Shown here: positions 63,838 through 64,000 of the stretch, piece after piece
Layout of the letters: the number at the start of each line of letters is the position of its first letter
How positions within the stretch are numbered: position 1 is the first letter of the stretch
Assembly: GCF_000942395.1 (NCBI RefSeq)
Contig: NZ_LN812103.1
Span: 900,202-964,201 of the forward strand
Direction: 5' to 3'
DNA from: Risungbinella massiliensis
GTDB lineage: Bacteria > Bacillota > Bacilli > Thermoactinomycetales > Thermoactinomycetaceae
Length of the DNA stretch: 64,000 nucleotides
Notes under the pieces: generated by a model
The model's database searches: none
What the model saw: the letters and a program-made list of their open reading frames with translations, nothing else
Told to the model about the DNA's origin: nothing
Made by a program: the position numbers and the translations under genes

Positions 63838-64000
63838 TGGACTGTCAACAGTAAACTAGACAGTTTTTTTAAGGTGTATCAACTTGTACTCCATAGGGGT
63901 TAGATAGTCTAAGGTACTGTGAATACGAACATTGTTAAACCAGTTTACGTAGTCAAATAATTCTAACTCTAGTTGTTCCAGGCTTTTAAAACGAGCATTC
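63838..64000 (-). mobile_element. IS3-family insertion sequence, 3' end
   Basis: The probable outer end TGGACTGTCAACAGTAAAC starts at 63838 and the transposase gene fragment lies inside. The rest is past the window edge. Confidence 0.75.
63856..63999 (-). CDS. IS3-family transposase OrfB, C-terminal fragment
   Basis: The last 47 residues are visible: ARFKSLEQLELELFDYVNWF, then NNVRIHSTLDYLTPMEYKL, the usual DDE transposase tail of IS150/IS3 types (family form YxxxYNxxRxHxxLxYxxPxxY). The gene continues beyond 64000. Confidence 0.88.
   Translation of the reverse strand, partial: NARFKSLEQLELELFDYVNWFNNVRIHSTLDYLTPMEYKLIHLKKTV

Overview
The window reads as a chromosomal segment of a low-to-mid GC, endospore-forming Bacillales bacterium. 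Most of it follows the order of the Bacillus subtilis yloU-fakA ... recG ... fapR-plsX-fab-acpP-rnc-smc-ftsY-ylxM-ffh-rpsP-khpA-rimM-trmD-rplS-rbgA-rnhB region, with the ylbH-coaD-ylbJ-ylbK-ylbL-ylbN-rpmF block joined to it. The presence of ylbJ points to a spore former. A class I terpene synthase between ftsY and ylxM, and protein sequences clearly distant from Bacillus, make a Thermoactinomycetaceae-like genome plausible. That placement is inference and was not tested by a search.

Layout: 430-8199 holds a lipoprotein, the Asp23-like yloU, fatty-acid kinase (fakA plus a degV/fakB), the two-subunit serine dehydratase and recG. 8204-13222 is an asparagine/aspartate catabolic cassette (ansR, ansA, ansB, mleN) bracketed by two copies of the recG-terminator sequence, so it looks inserted. 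13226-18970 has a small membrane protein and divergent nifS / nadB-nadC-nadA (NAD synthesis). 18993-19160 is one copy of a short terminal-inverted-repeat element. 19871-25840 is a textbook beta-glucoside operon (cre, RAT antiterminator, licT, second RAT, bglP, two GH1 enzymes). 26333-31421 is the rsmD-coaD-ylbJ-patatin-ylbL-yceD-rpmF block.

31498-34737 is accessory (membrane proteins, a second copy of the short element with an 8-bp target duplication, an orphan oligopeptide-type permease pair). 34820-41754 is the FapR-controlled phospholipid/fatty-acid synthesis operon ending in rnc; an unexplained structured gap lies between fabD and fabG. 41968-44627 is an accessory patch, including an 85-residue protein behind a switch-like structured leader. 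44863-58255 is smc, ftsY, an EthD-like protein, the terpene synthase, then the SRP / ribosome / tRNA-modification / secretion operon through yraN.

59341-64000 is the left end of a mobile island. The comM/yifB gene stops abruptly inside its AAA module and meets, tail to tail, a large serine recombinase. The island then carries a sigma-region-4-like phage-type regulator, a HEPN-domain protein of the abortive-infection type and the end of an IS3-family transposase. The right end is outside the window.

No rRNA, tRNA or CRISPR array was seen. Best candidates for undescribed biology are the switching leader at 43033-43163, the nested-stem element at 38431-38610 inside the fab operon, the comM-splitting island with its HEPN cargo, and the short inverted-repeat element family.
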